The notes under the pieces: model-generated | Database searches by the model: none | What the model saw: only the letters and a program-made list of their open reading frames with translations | What the model was told of the DNA's origin: nothing | DNA from: SZUA-36 sp963774415 | GTDB lineage: Bacteria; Pseudomonadota; Gammaproteobacteria; Xanthomonadales; SZUA-36 | DNA: 64,000 bases | Direction of reading: 5' to 3' | Assembly (NCBI GenBank): GCA_963774415.1 | Contig: CAVZEU010000003.1 | Location: forward strand, 930,001 to 994,000 | Translations under genes and position numbers: made by a program | Shown here: positions 1-8,435 of the stretch, piece after piece | How the letters are laid out: each line of letters begins with the position of its first letter | Numbering within the stretch: position 1 is the first letter of the stretch

Positions 1-902
1 TCAAAGATGTCATCACGCTGGAGCGCATGGAGTTTCCGGACCCGGTCATTTCCGTCGCGGTCGAGCCGAAGACCAAGAGCGACCAGGAAAAAATGGGTAT
101 TGCGCTCGGCAAGCTGGCGCAGGAGGACCCGTCCTTCCGCGTCGAGACGGACGAGGAATCGGGCCAGACCATCATTTCCGGCATGGGCGAGTTGCACCTG
201 GATATCCTGGTGGACCGCATGCGCCGCGAGTTCGGTGTCGACGCCAATGTCGGCCGGCCGCAGGTGGCCTACCGTGAAACCATACGCAAGACGGTGGAAG
301 CCGAGGGCAAGTTCGTCAAGCAGTCGGGCGGCCGCGGTCAGTACGGACACGTCAAGATCCGCCTGGAACCGACGGAGTCCGGCACGGGCTACGAGTTCGA
401 AAACAACATCGTCGGCGGCGTGGTGCCGAAGGAATACATCGGCTCGGTCGACAAGGGCATCCAGGAAGCACTGCAAAACGGCGTCGTCGCCGGTTATCCG
501 GTCGTTGATGTCAAGGCAACGCTGTTCGACGGTTCGTACCACGAGGTGGATTCCAGTGAGATGGCGTTCAAGATAGCCGGCTCCATGGCCTTCAAGAATG
601 CGGCGACGATCGCCAGCCCGGTGCTGCTCGAGCCGATGATGAAGGTGGAGGTGGTAACGCCCGAGGACTACATGGGCGATGTCATGGGCGACATGACGCG
701 GCGCCGCGGTGTCTTGCAGGGCATGGAAGATTGTCCGGCGGGCAAGATCGTCAATGCCCACGTGCCGCTTTCCGAGATGTTCGGCTACGCGACGGACCTG
801 CGCTCCCAGACCCAGGGCCGTGCGACGTACACCATGGAGTTCGACCACTACGCCGAGGCACCCGCCGGTGTGGTCGAGGAAATTGTGAAAAAGACCGCCT
901 AG
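1..902 (+). CDS. fusA: Elongation factor G, C-terminal part (5' end outside window)
   Basis: The reading frame is open from the first bases of the window and ends at TAG 900-902, giving about 299 residues of EF-G. It begins in the conserved ITLERMEFPDPVIS segment and continues through domains III to V; the GTPase domain lies upstream, outside the window. EF-G drives GTP-dependent translocation of tRNA and mRNA on the ribosome. The ATG at 27 is internal, not the start, because homology continues upstream of it. tuf follows after 32 bp, the usual str-operon order, so rpsL and rpsG are expected upstream. Confidence 0.97.
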   Translation, partial: KDVITLERMEFPDPVISVAVEPKTKSDQEKMGIALGKLAQEDPSFRVETDEESGQTIISGMGELHLDILVDRMRREFGVDANVGRPQVAYRETIRKTVEAEGKFVKQSGGRGQYGHVKIRLEPTESGTGYEFENNIVGGVVPKEYIGSVDKGIQEALQNGVVAGYPVVDVKATLFDGSYHEVDSSEMAFKIAGSMAFKNAATIASPVLLEPMMKVEVVTPEDYMGDVMGDMTRRRGVLQGMEDCPAGKIVNAHVPLSEMFGYATDLRSQTQGRATYTMEFDHYAEAPAGVVEEIVKKTA

Positions 903-934
903 GTCCAGCAACGGTTAACACGAGGTAATCAGGC

Positions 935-2125
935 ATGTCCAAGGAAAAATTTGAAAGAACGAAGCCCCATGTGAACGTGGGAACGATTGGTCACGTGGAC
1001 CACGGCAAGACGACGTTGACGGCGGCGATGACGAAGATTTGTTCGGAATCGCGCGGTGGCACGTTCGTGGCCTACGATCAGATCGACAATGCGCCGGAAG
1101 AGCGTGAGCGTGGAATTACGATTGCGACGGCGCACGTGGAGTACGAGTCGGACAAGCGGCATTACGCGCACGTGGACTGTCCGGGGCATGCGGACTACGT
1201 GAAGAACATGATCACGGGTGCGGCGCAGATGGACGGAGCGATCCTGGTGGTATCGGCGGCGGATGGGCCGATGCCGCAGACGCGGGAGCACATTTTGCTG
1301 GCGCGGCAGGTGGGTGTGCCGTACATCCTGGTGTACATGAACAAGGCGGACCAGGTCGACGACGAGGAGTTGTTGGAGCTGGTGGAGATGGAAGTGCGGG
1401 AGTTGTTGAGCTCGTATGATTTTCCGGGCGACGATCTGCCGGTGGTGACGGGTTCGGCGCTGAAGGCGCTGGAAGGGGACACGTCGGAGATTGGGGTGCC
1501 GTCGATTCTGAAGCTGATCGAGGAGATGGACGCGTACATACCGGAGCCGGAGCGGGATACGGACAAGCCGTTTCTGATGCCGATCGAGGATGTGTTCTCG
1601 ATATCGGGCCGCGGCACGGTGGTGACGGGGCGCGTGGAGCGCGGCACGATCAAGGTGGGGGAAGAGATCGAGATCGTGGGTATCCATGCGACCAAGAAGA
1701 CGACCTGCACGGGTGTGGAGATGTTCCGCAAGCTGCTGGACGAAGGTCGGGCGGGCGACAATGTGGGGGTGTTGTTGCGGGGCACGAAGCGTGACGAGGT
1801 GGAGCGTGGTCAGGTATTGGCGCACGTGGGCACGATCACGCCGCACACGAAGTTCGAGGCGGAGGTATACATTCTGTCGAAGGACGAGGGTGGGCGTCAC
1901 ACGCCGTTTTTCAAGGGTTACCGGCCGCAGTTTTATTTTCGTACGACGGACGTGACCGGGGCGGTGGAGTTGCCGGAAGGCGTGGAGATGGTGATGCCGG
2001 GCGACAACGTGCAGATGAAGGTGGAGTTGATAGCGCCGATTGCGATGGAAGAAGGTCTGCGCTTTGCGATCCGTGAGGGCGGCCGCACCGTGGGTGCCGG
2101 CGTCGTCGCCAAGATCATCGAGTAA
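935..2125 (+). CDS. tuf: Elongation factor Tu
   Basis: 396 residues, close to the E. coli length of 394. EF-Tu carries aminoacyl-tRNA to the ribosomal A site with GTP. Seen: G1 loop GHVDHGKT near residue 18, G3 DCPGHAD near 80, G4 NKAD near 135, then beta-barrel domains 2 and 3 ending KIIE. A GAGG ribosome site lies 9 nt before the ATG. Codon use is odd: nearly every threonine is ACG and alanine is mostly GCG, while ACC/GCC common in neighbours appear only in roughly the last 17 codons. This suggests gene conversion with another tuf copy or a separate codon history (inference). Confidence 0.98.
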   Translation: MSKEKFERTKPHVNVGTIGHVDHGKTTLTAAMTKICSESRGGTFVAYDQIDNAPEERERGITIATAHVEYESDKRHYAHVDCPGHADYVKNMITGAAQMDGAILVVSAADGPMPQTREHILLARQVGVPYILVYMNKADQVDDEELLELVEMEVRELLSSYDFPGDDLPVVTGSALKALEGDTSEIGVPSILKLIEEMDAYIPEPERDTDKPFLMPIEDVFSISGRGTVVTGRVERGTIKVGEEIEIVGIHATKKTTCTGVEMFRKLLDEGRAGDNVGVLLRGTKRDEVERGQVLAHVGTITPHTKFEAEVYILSKDEGGRHTPFFKGYRPQFYFRTTDVTGAVELPEGVEMVMPGDNVQMKVELIAPIAMEEGLRFAIREGGRTVGAGVVAKIIE

Positions 2126-2146
2126 CACACCAGAGCGAATTGAACA

Positions 2147-2458
2147 ATGGCTGAACAGAGAATCCGTATCAGGCTGAAGGCTTTCGATCACCGTTTGATC
2201 GACCGCTCCGCCAGCGAGATCGTGGAAACCGCGAAGCGGACCGGCGCCCAGGTGCGCGGGCCGATTCCGCTGCCCACGCGTATCGAGCGCTATACCGTGC
2301 TGACCTCGCCTCACGTCAACAAGGACGCGCGGGACCAGTACGAAACGCGCACGCACAAGCGCCTGATGGACATTGTGGATCCCAACGACAAGACGGTCGA
2401 TGCGTTGATGAAGCTCGATCTCGCAGCCGGTGTGGATGTGCAGATCAAGCTGTATTGA
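2147..2458 (+). CDS. rpsJ: 30S ribosomal protein S10
   Basis: 103 residues, exactly the E. coli length. S10 binds the 3' domain of 16S rRNA in the 30S head and, as NusE, also takes part in antitermination. The sequence opens with RIRIRLKAFDH and contains the loop region GPIPLPTR and the YETRTHKRL segment, all hallmarks of the family. It follows tuf by 21 bp and leads the S10 operon. No separate promoter is evident between tuf and rpsJ, so read-through from the str operon is likely. Confidence 0.98.
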   Translation: MAEQRIRIRLKAFDHRLIDRSASEIVETAKRTGAQVRGPIPLPTRIERYTVLTSPHVNKDARDQYETRTHKRLMDIVDPNDKTVDALMKLDLAAGVDVQIKLY

Positions 2459-2493
2459 TCCGTTTGCAGATTAACAGGATTGAAGGCAAGACG

Positions 2494-3135
2494 ATGACAA
2501 TTGGACTAGTAGGCCGTAAACGCGGCATGACGCGGGTCTTCACCGACGAGGGCCAGAGTATCCCCGTGACGGTGATCGAGGCGATGCCGAACCGGGTCAC
2601 GCAGGTCAAGACCGCGGACGCCGACGGCTACAGCGCGCTGCAGGTCACTTTCGGTGAAAAGCGCAGCAACCTGTTGAGCAAGCCCCAGGCGGGTCATTTC
2701 GCCAAGGCCAGTGTCATGGCGGGCGAAGCCCTGGCCGAACTGCGGCTGGAAGGTGAAGAAGGCGCGGACCTCGAAGCGGGCGCGACGCTGATGGTCGACC
2801 AGTTCGAAGCCGGGCAGATGGTGGACGTCACCGGCACCAGCAAGGGCAAGGGATTTGCCGGCAGCGTGAAGCGGCACAACTTTCGCATGCAGGACGCGAC
2901 GCACGGCAACTCGCTGTCGCACCGGGCACCCGGTTCCATCGGCCAGTGCCAGACGCCCGGGCGCGTGTTCAAGGGCAAGAAGATGGCGGGGCAGATGGGC
3001 GCGGAACGCGTAACCACGCAGAACCTCGAGGTCGTGCGTGTGGACACCGAGCGCAACCTTTTACTCATCAAGGGTGCCGTGCCGGGAGCGGCCGGCGGCC
3101 AGGTCACGGTGCGTCCCGCCGTGAAGATGCACTGA
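2494..3135 (+). CDS. rplC: 50S ribosomal protein L3
   Basis: 213 residues (E. coli 209). L3 is an early 23S rRNA-binding protein whose long loop reaches the peptidyl-transferase region. The start is the ATG giving MTIGLVGRKRGMTR; an in-frame start at 2455 would overlap rpsJ and adds residues absent from the family. The motif GTSKGKGFAG and the loop with HGNSLSHRAPGSIG near residues 135-155 are typical, including the glutamine that is methylated in E. coli (IGQ). Second gene of the S10 operon. Confidence 0.97.
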   Translation: MTIGLVGRKRGMTRVFTDEGQSIPVTVIEAMPNRVTQVKTADADGYSALQVTFGEKRSNLLSKPQAGHFAKASVMAGEALAELRLEGEEGADLEAGATLMVDQFEAGQMVDVTGTSKGKGFAGSVKRHNFRMQDATHGNSLSHRAPGSIGQCQTPGRVFKGKKMAGQMGAERVTTQNLEVVRVDTERNLLLIKGAVPGAAGGQVTVRPAVKMH

Positions 3136-3146
3136 GGAGAATGACG

Positions 3147-3749
3147 ATGGAACTCGCTGTCGCAGGCGGCAAAGCAATCGAGGTTTCGGACACGACGTTC
3201 GCCCGGGAGTTTTCAGAGGCCCTGGTGCACCAGGTCGTGACGGCCTACTTGGCCGGGGCGCGCTCGGGCACGAAGGCGCAGAAAAACCGCTCGGCCGTAA
3301 GTGGCGGTGGCGCCAAGCCCTGGCGCCAGAAGGGCACGGGCCGGGCCCGCGTGGGCACGATCCGCAGCCCGCTCTGGCGCGGCGGCGGCAGGGCGTTTGC
3401 CGCGAGCCCGCGGGACCACGCGCAGAAGCTGAACCGCAAGATGTACCGCGGCGCCTTGCAGGCCATCCTCTCCGAATTGATCCGCCAGGAGCGGCTGCTG
3501 GTCGTCGACAAGCTGGAACTGGCTGAACCGAAAACGGCCGCATTGCTCAAGCAGCTGGCGGGGAGCGGTATCAGCGAAGGCCTGATCGTCACCCGGGAGC
3601 TGGATGAGAACCTGTACCTGGCTTCCCGCAACGTGCCCAACTTGCACGTCGTGGATGTCGCCGGCCTGGATCCGGTCAGCCTGGTCGCGGCCGAAAAGGT
3701 CATCATGACGGTCGACGCCGTCAAGAAAGTAGAGGAGTGGCTGGGATGA
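3147..3749 (+). CDS. rplD: 50S ribosomal protein L4
   Basis: 200 residues (E. coli 201). L4 binds 23S rRNA domain I and lines the exit tunnel. The start MELAVAGG matches the family; an ATG six bases upstream (3141) is only 2 nt from the GAGGA ribosome site, while 3147 is 8 nt away. The tunnel loop region KPWRQKGTGRARVGTIRSP is intact. In E. coli L4 represses the S10 operon by acting on its leader; that leader would lie upstream of rpsJ and is not recognisable here. Confidence 0.97.
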   Translation: MELAVAGGKAIEVSDTTFAREFSEALVHQVVTAYLAGARSGTKAQKNRSAVSGGGAKPWRQKGTGRARVGTIRSPLWRGGGRAFAASPRDHAQKLNRKMYRGALQAILSELIRQERLLVVDKLELAEPKTAALLKQLAGSGISEGLIVTRELDENLYLASRNVPNLHVVDVAGLDPVSLVAAEKVIMTVDAVKKVEEWLG

Positions 3750-4048
3750 GCAAAGAGCGCTTATACAAGGTACTGCTCGCCCCGCGCTTGACCGAAAAGT
3801 CGAGCAGGGTTTCCGAAAGCAGTAACCAGTATGTGTTCAAGGTCACGCCTGACTCCAACAAGGCGGAGATCAAGGACGCGGTCGAACACCTGTTCAAGGT
3901 CAACGTCGAGTCGGTTCGCATCGTCAACGTCAAGGGCAAGAACAAGTCGTTCAAGCTCCGTGCGGGTAAGCGCAGCGACTGGAAAAAAGCATATGTACGC
4001 GTTCAGGACGGCCAGGTGATCGACGTTCTGGGCGGGGAATCAGTTTAA
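3746..4048 (+). CDS. rplW: 50S ribosomal protein L23
   Basis: 100 residues, the same as E. coli. L23 sits at the exit of the ribosomal tunnel and is the docking site for trigger factor and SRP. The start MSKERLYKVL overlaps the rplD stop as ATGA, with GAGG 8-11 nt upstream; a GTG at 3737 is a less likely alternative. LLAPRLTEKSS near the start and the C-terminal GRRKAWKKA-like region (here RSDWKKAYVRV) fit the family. Confidence 0.97.
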   Translation: MSKERLYKVLLAPRLTEKSSRVSESSNQYVFKVTPDSNKAEIKDAVEHLFKVNVESVRIVNVKGKNKSFKLRAGKRSDWKKAYVRVQDGQVIDVLGGESV

Positions 4049-4060
4049 AGGTATTCGCTT

Positions 4061-4888
4061 ATGGCAATCGTTAAGGCAAAACCGACATCACCAGGCCGCC
4101 GCGGCGTCGTGCAGGTCAAGCACGAGCAACTGCACAAGGGTGCGCCGCATGCCCCGTTGCTGGAAAAGCAGTCCAAATCGGGCGGGCGCAATAACGCCGG
4201 CCGCATTACCACGCGCCACCGTGGCGGCGGGCACAAGCAACACTATCGTGTCATCGATTTCAAGCGTGACAAGGACGGTATCAGCGGCCGTGTGGAGCGG
4301 ATCGAGCACGATCCGAACCGCACCGCGCACATTGCCCTGGTGCTTTATACGGACGGAGAGCGCCGTTACATAATCGCGCCCAAGGGATTGCGTTCCGGCG
4401 ACCCGGTCCGCAGCGGCCGCGATGCGGCCATCAAGCCGGGCAACTGCCTGCCGCTGCGCAACATTCCGGTCGGCACCGTCGTGCATTGCGTGGAAATGAA
4501 GCCTGGCAAGGGCGCGCAACTGGCGCGCAGTGCGGGCGCCGCCGTCCAACTGGTCGCGCGCGAAGGCCAATACGCGACGCTGCGTCTGCGCTCCGGCGAG
4601 ATGCGCAAGATTCCGTCACGTTGCCGCGCCACCATCGGCGAGGTGTCGAACGCGGAGCACAACCTTGAGAAGCTGGGCAAGGCCGGCGCCAAGCGCTGGC
4701 GTGGCGTGCGTCCGACCGTGCGCGGCGTTGCCATGAACCCGGTCGATCACCCGCACGGCGGTGGCGAAGGCCGTACTTCAGGCGGGCGTCACCCGGTGTC
4801 ACCATGGGGTGTGCGGACGAAGGGTTACAAGACCCGCAGCAACAAGCGAACGGACAAGTACATCATCCGTTCGCGCTCAGGCAAATAA
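4061..4888 (+). CDS. rplB: 50S ribosomal protein L2
   Basis: 275 residues (E. coli 273). L2 is one of the most conserved ribosomal proteins; it bridges the subunits and supports peptidyl transfer. The segment GRNNAGRITTRHRGGGHK near residues 43-60 and the C-terminal MNPVDHPHGGGEGR with the conserved histidine near residue 230 are intact, as is the terminal SNKRTDKYIIRSR. It lies 12 bp after rplW in the S10 operon. Confidence 0.98.
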   Translation: MAIVKAKPTSPGRRGVVQVKHEQLHKGAPHAPLLEKQSKSGGRNNAGRITTRHRGGGHKQHYRVIDFKRDKDGISGRVERIEHDPNRTAHIALVLYTDGERRYIIAPKGLRSGDPVRSGRDAAIKPGNCLPLRNIPVGTVVHCVEMKPGKGAQLARSAGAAVQLVAREGQYATLRLRSGEMRKIPSRCRATIGEVSNAEHNLEKLGKAGAKRWRGVRPTVRGVAMNPVDHPHGGGEGRTSGGRHPVSPWGVRTKGYKTRSNKRTDKYIIRSRSGK

Positions 4889-4900
4889 CGGATAGCAATC

Positions 4901-5173
4901 ATGGCGAGATCGATTAAGAAAGGACCGTTCATCGACCATCACCTGGCCAGGAAAGTGTCAGCGGCGGTGGAGACCAACAACAAGCGGCCGATCAAGACCT
5001 GGTCCAGGCGCTCGATGATCCTGCCGGAAATGGTGGGTCTGACCATCGCGGTGCATAACGGGCGCCAGCACGTGCCGATCCTGATCAACGACCAGATGAT
5101 CGGGCACAAGCTCGGTGAATTTGCGGCCACGCGGACCTTCCGGGGTCACTCCGGCGACCGCAAAACCAAGTAG
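4901..5173 (+). CDS. rpsS: 30S ribosomal protein S19
   Basis: 90 residues (E. coli 92). S19 forms a head complex with S13 near the A site. Opens MARSIKKGPFIDHHL and contains TWSRRSMILPEMVGLTIAVHNG and the C-terminal GEFAATRTFRGH, all diagnostic (each split by family-conserved positions). Separated from rplB by 12 bp and from rplV by 10 bp. Confidence 0.98.
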   Translation: MARSIKKGPFIDHHLARKVSAAVETNNKRPIKTWSRRSMILPEMVGLTIAVHNGRQHVPILINDQMIGHKLGEFAATRTFRGHSGDRKTK

Positions 5174-5183
5174 GGACAGGGTG

Positions 5184-5519
5184 ATGCAAGCAACAGCAAG
5201 ACTGAAAGGAGCGCGGATTTCTGCGCAAAAGGTCCGCCTGGTGGCGGACCAGGTTCGTGGCATGCCGGTGGAGAAGGCGGAGCAGTTGCTCGCCTTCAGC
5301 ACCAAGAAGGCCGCACGCATCATGAAGAAGGTGCTGCTGTCGGCCATTGCCAACGCCGAGCACAACGATGGCGCCGACATCGACGAGTTGTCGGTCGCCC
5401 GCGTCATGGTGGATGAAGGCCCGACATTGAAACGGGGCAGGGCACGCGCCAAGGGCCGTGGAACTCGAATATTGAAACGCACCAGTCACATTACGCTGAC
5501 TGTTGCCGACGACGAATAA
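5184..5519 (+). CDS. rplV: 50S ribosomal protein L22
   Basis: 111 residues (E. coli 110). L22 contacts all six 23S rRNA domains, and its beta-hairpin lines the exit tunnel. The start MQATARLKGARISAQKVRL matches the family; an upstream in-frame start at 5115 lies inside rpsS and is rejected. The hairpin tip region with PTLKRGRARAKGRG is intact, so nothing suggests the deletions linked to macrolide resistance. Confidence 0.97.
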   Translation: MQATARLKGARISAQKVRLVADQVRGMPVEKAEQLLAFSTKKAARIMKKVLLSAIANAEHNDGADIDELSVARVMVDEGPTLKRGRARAKGRGTRILKRTSHITLTVADDE

Positions 5520-5534
5520 ACCGGGGCAAGCATT

Positions 5535-6212
5535 ATGGGTCAAAAGGTACATCCGATCGGTATTCGCCTGGGCATCGCCAAGGATTGGAATTCAACCTGG
5601 TATGCGGAAAAGGGAGAATACGCAGAGCAGCTGAATTCGGACCTCGCCGTCCGCGAATTCCTGCAAAAACGCCTGGCGCAGGCTTCGGTCAGCCGCATCC
5701 AGATCGAACGGCCGGCCAAGTCCGCGCGGATCACCATACACACGGCGCGGCCGGGTATCGTGATCGGCAAGAAGGGCGAGGATATCGAACGCCTGCGGCG
5801 TGACGTCAGCGCGATCATGGGTGTGCCGACGCATATTTCGGTGGCGGAAATACGCAAGCCGGAACTCGATGCGCAACTGGTGGCCGAAGGCATCGCCCAG
5901 CAACTCGAGCGCCGTATCATGTTCCGCCGCGCGATGAAGCGCGCTGTCGGTAATTCCAGGCGCCTGGGCGCGCTCGGGATCAAGGTCAAGATTTCCGGCC
6001 GTCTCAACGGCGCGGACATTGCCCGCAGCGAATGGTACCGGGAAGGCCAGGTGCCCCTGCACACGTTGCGCGCCGATGTGGACTATGGTTTTGTCCAGGC
6101 CGTAACCACTTACGGCATCCTCGGTGTCAAGGTGTGGATTTACAAGGGCGAGATATTTGACCTGTACGCGCCCAAGCCGGAAGCCGAGGCGCGGAAAAAG
6201 GGTGCGAATTGA
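5535..6212 (+). CDS. rpsC: 30S ribosomal protein S3
   Basis: 225 residues (E. coli 233). S3 lies at the mRNA entry site and is part of the ribosomal helicase. The N-terminus MGQKVHPIGIRLG is typical; a KH domain with GxxG-like VIGKKGEDIERLR lies near residues 76-90. The C-terminal tail is a little shorter than in E. coli. It is 15 bp after rplV. Confidence 0.98.
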   Translation: MGQKVHPIGIRLGIAKDWNSTWYAEKGEYAEQLNSDLAVREFLQKRLAQASVSRIQIERPAKSARITIHTARPGIVIGKKGEDIERLRRDVSAIMGVPTHISVAEIRKPELDAQLVAEGIAQQLERRIMFRRAMKRAVGNSRRLGALGIKVKISGRLNGADIARSEWYREGQVPLHTLRADVDYGFVQAVTTYGILGVKVWIYKGEIFDLYAPKPEAEARKKGAN

Positions 6213-6243
6213 GGTCCGTTGACGGACCCAGGGAGACTGATTG

Positions 6244-6657
6244 ATGTTGCAGCCGAAACGAACAAAATTCAGAAAGCAGATGAAGGGCCGTAACCGCGGC
6301 ATGGCGCAGGTGGGTAACCGCGTCAGCTTCGGTGAATTCGGGCTCAAGGCGACGACCCGCGGGTTTGTGACCGCGCGGCAAATAGAGTCCGCGCGGCGCG
6401 CCATTACGCGTTACGTCAAGCGCGGCGGCAAGTTGTGGATCCGCGTCTTTCCGGACAAGCCGATTACGAAGAAGCCGGTCGAAGTGCGCATGGGCAAGGG
6501 CAAGGGCAACGTCGAGTACTGGGTCGCTCCGGTGCAGCCCGGCCGCGTGCTCTATGAGATCCAGGGCGTTTCGGAAGAGGCGGCCCGCGAGGCGTTCCGC
6601 CTGGCCGCCGCCAAGCTGGCGGTCAGAACCACATTTGTATCGCGTTCGGTGATGTGA
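6244..6657 (+). CDS. rplP: 50S ribosomal protein L16
   Basis: 137 residues (E. coli 136). L16 organises the A-site tRNA contact region of 23S rRNA. The ATG at 6244 gives MLQPKRTKFRK, the family start; a TTG immediately before it is not needed. KGRNRGMAQVGNRVSFGEFGL and the region IRVFPDKPITKKP (arginine hydroxylation region in E. coli) are clear. The stop overlaps the rpmC start (TGATG), implying coupling. Confidence 0.97.
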   Translation: MLQPKRTKFRKQMKGRNRGMAQVGNRVSFGEFGLKATTRGFVTARQIESARRAITRYVKRGGKLWIRVFPDKPITKKPVEVRMGKGKGNVEYWVAPVQPGRVLYEIQGVSEEAAREAFRLAAAKLAVRTTFVSRSVM

Positions 6658-6860
6658 TGAATATCGAAGACATTAAAGACAAGACGGTCGTTGAATTGCG
6701 CGACGAGCTGACCGGCCTGTTGCAGGAACAATTCAACCTGAGAATGCAGAAAGGGATGGGGCAGATCAACAATGTTCATGAATTGCGTCGTGTGCGCCGC
6801 GACATCGCGCGTGTCAAGACCGTCATGACGGAGAAATCAAAAGCAGGTGATGCGGCATGA
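6657..6860 (+). CDS. rpmC: 50S ribosomal protein L29
   Basis: 67 residues (E. coli 63). L29 is a small two-helix protein next to L23 at the tunnel exit. The sequence MNIEDIKDKTVVELRDEL and the second helix LRRVRRDIARVKTVM are typical. The start chosen is the ATG overlapping the rplP stop by one base; a GTG three bases earlier is possible. Its end overlaps the rpsQ start as ATGA. Confidence 0.96.
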   Translation: MNIEDIKDKTVVELRDELTGLLQEQFNLRMQKGMGQINNVHELRRVRRDIARVKTVMTEKSKAGDAA

Positions 6861-7117
6861 CGGGCACAGATGTAATCCAGCGCACCCAGACCGGGCGCGT
6901 GATCAGCAACAAGATGGACAAGAGCGTCACCGTCCTGTTGGAACGGCAAATCAAGCACGCGCTTTACGGCAAGTACATCAAGCGTTCCACCAAGGTGCGC
7001 GCGCATGACGCCGACAACCAGTGTGGTGAAGGTGACAAGGTTTTGATCGCAGAATGCCGCAAGCTCTCGAAAACCAAGAGCTGGCGGGTCGTCGAGATAC
7101 TGGAGCGGGCGCAGTAG
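6857..7117 (+). CDS. rpsQ: 30S ribosomal protein S17
   Basis: 86 residues (E. coli 84). S17 is an OB-fold protein that binds 16S rRNA in the 5' domain early in assembly. GRVISNKMDKSVTVLLER and YGKYIKRSTKVRAHD are family signatures, and the C-terminal TKSWRVVEIL is conserved. Last gene of the S10 operon; a 33-bp gap precedes rplN, the first spc operon gene. Confidence 0.97.
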   Translation: MTGTDVIQRTQTGRVISNKMDKSVTVLLERQIKHALYGKYIKRSTKVRAHDADNQCGEGDKVLIAECRKLSKTKSWRVVEILERAQ

Positions 7118-7150
7118 CCCCGCCGGCGGTCTTTTCCGGAGAATACGAAA

Positions 7151-7519
7151 ATGATTCAGATGCAATCCATGTTGTCAGCCGCCGATAACAGCGGGGCGCG
7201 CCAGGTGATGTGTATCAAGATCCTGGGCGGATCCAAGCGGCGCTACGCACGCATTGGCGACATCATCAAGGTGACCGTCAAGGACGCGATCCCGCGCGGC
7301 AAGGTCAAGAAGGGCGAGGTCTATGACGCCGTCGTCGTGCGCACGCGCAAAGGCGTGCGCCGCAGCGACGGTTCGCTGATCCGTTTCGACGGCAACGCGG
7401 CGGTTTTGCTCACCCCTAAACTCGAGCCGATCGGCACCCGAATTTTTGGACCGGTCACGCGTGAACTGCGCTCGGAGCGGTTCATGAAAATCGTCTCGCT
7501 GGCGCCCGAAGTGCTGTAG
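7151..7519 (+). CDS. rplN: 50S ribosomal protein L14
   Basis: 122 residues (E. coli 123). L14 helps form an intersubunit bridge and is the docking site for the silencing factor RsfS. MIQMQSMLSAADNSGA, VMCIKILGGSKRRYA and the C-terminal FGPVTRELRSERFMKIVSLAPEVL region are diagnostic. First gene of the spc operon; AGGAG-like bases (CCGGAGAA) precede the ATG. Confidence 0.98.
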   Translation: MIQMQSMLSAADNSGARQVMCIKILGGSKRRYARIGDIIKVTVKDAIPRGKVKKGEVYDAVVVRTRKGVRRSDGSLIRFDGNAAVLLTPKLEPIGTRIFGPVTRELRSERFMKIVSLAPEVL

Positions 7520-7549
7520 GCATAGAGACAGGAAGAAAGGAACACCGGA

Positions 7550-7867
7550 ATGCAACGCATACGCAAAGGCGATGAAGTGATAGTCACCACGGGCCGTAGC
7601 AAGGGGCAGCGCGGGCACGTGCTGCGCATACTCGGCGGCGGGCGCCTGTTGGTCGAGAACATCAACATGGTGAAAAGGCACACCAAGGCCGACCCGGGCC
7701 GTAATGTTTCGGGCGGTATCGTCGAGAAGGAAGGCCCGATCGACGTGTCCAACGTGGCGATGTTCAACGCCGCCACCGGTAAGGCCGACAAGATCGGCTT
7801 CAAGACGCTCGAGGATGGCAGCAAAGTACGAATTTTCAAGTCGACCGGCGAAGCCGTGGACATCTAG
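7550..7867 (+). CDS. rplX: 50S ribosomal protein L24
   Basis: 105 residues (E. coli 104). L24 is an assembly-initiating 23S rRNA-binding protein with an N-terminal KOW motif: RKGDEVIVTTGRSKGQRGHV near residues 4-23. The following VENINMVKRHTKAD segment is conserved. A GGAAG ribosome site lies shortly before the ATG. Confidence 0.97.
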   Translation: MQRIRKGDEVIVTTGRSKGQRGHVLRILGGGRLLVENINMVKRHTKADPGRNVSGGIVEKEGPIDVSNVAMFNAATGKADKIGFKTLEDGSKVRIFKSTGEAVDI

Positions 7868-7878
7868 AGATCAGGACA

Positions 7879-8424
7879 ATGGCGAGATTACAGCAGCACT
7901 ACAAGGAAAAGCTGGTTCCTCAATTGATGGAGCAGCTGGGCCTCAAGAACATCATGGAAGTGCCGAAAATCACCAAGATCACGCTCAATATGGGTGTGGG
8001 TGAAGCGGTTACCGACAAGAAGGTCATGGTCAATGCCACCGCCGACATGATGGCGATTTCCGGACAGAAGCCGGTGGTAACGCTGGCCCGCAAGTCGGTC
8101 GCGGCGTTCAAGATCCGTGACGGCTGGCCGGTGGGCTGCCGCGTGACATTGCGGCGTGAGCGCATGTACGAGTTCCTGGATCGGCTGGTCAATGTCTCGA
8201 TACCGAGAATCCGGGACTTCCGCGGTCTCAACAGGCGGTCGTTTGACGGTCGCGGCAATTACAGTTTCGGTGTCAAGGAGCAGATCATGTTTCCCGAAAT
8301 TGACTTTGACAAGATCGACGCCATTCGCGGCATGGACATCACGATCACCACGACCGCGAAGGATGACGAACAGGGCCTGGCACTGTTGCAGGCATTCAAC
8401 TTCCCATTCAAGGAAAAAAGGTAG
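7879..8424 (+). CDS. rplE: 50S ribosomal protein L5
   Basis: 181 residues (E. coli 179). L5 binds 5S rRNA with L18 in the central protuberance and contacts P-site tRNA. Conserved pieces: KITLNMGVGEA near residue 34, GQKPVVTLARKSVAAFK, RVTLRRERMYEFLDRL and GNYSFGVKEQIMFPEI. It lies 11 bp after rplX and 11 bp before rpsN. Confidence 0.98.
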   Translation: MARLQQHYKEKLVPQLMEQLGLKNIMEVPKITKITLNMGVGEAVTDKKVMVNATADMMAISGQKPVVTLARKSVAAFKIRDGWPVGCRVTLRRERMYEFLDRLVNVSIPRIRDFRGLNRRSFDGRGNYSFGVKEQIMFPEIDFDKIDAIRGMDITITTTAKDDEQGLALLQAFNFPFKEKR

Positions 8425-8435
8425 AGGAATCCGGC

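Noticed and set aside
929..2356. 475-codon open frame on the minus strand across tuf
   Set aside because: It is a shadow of tuf codon bias: arginine/histidine-rich translation, no ribosome site, no family features.
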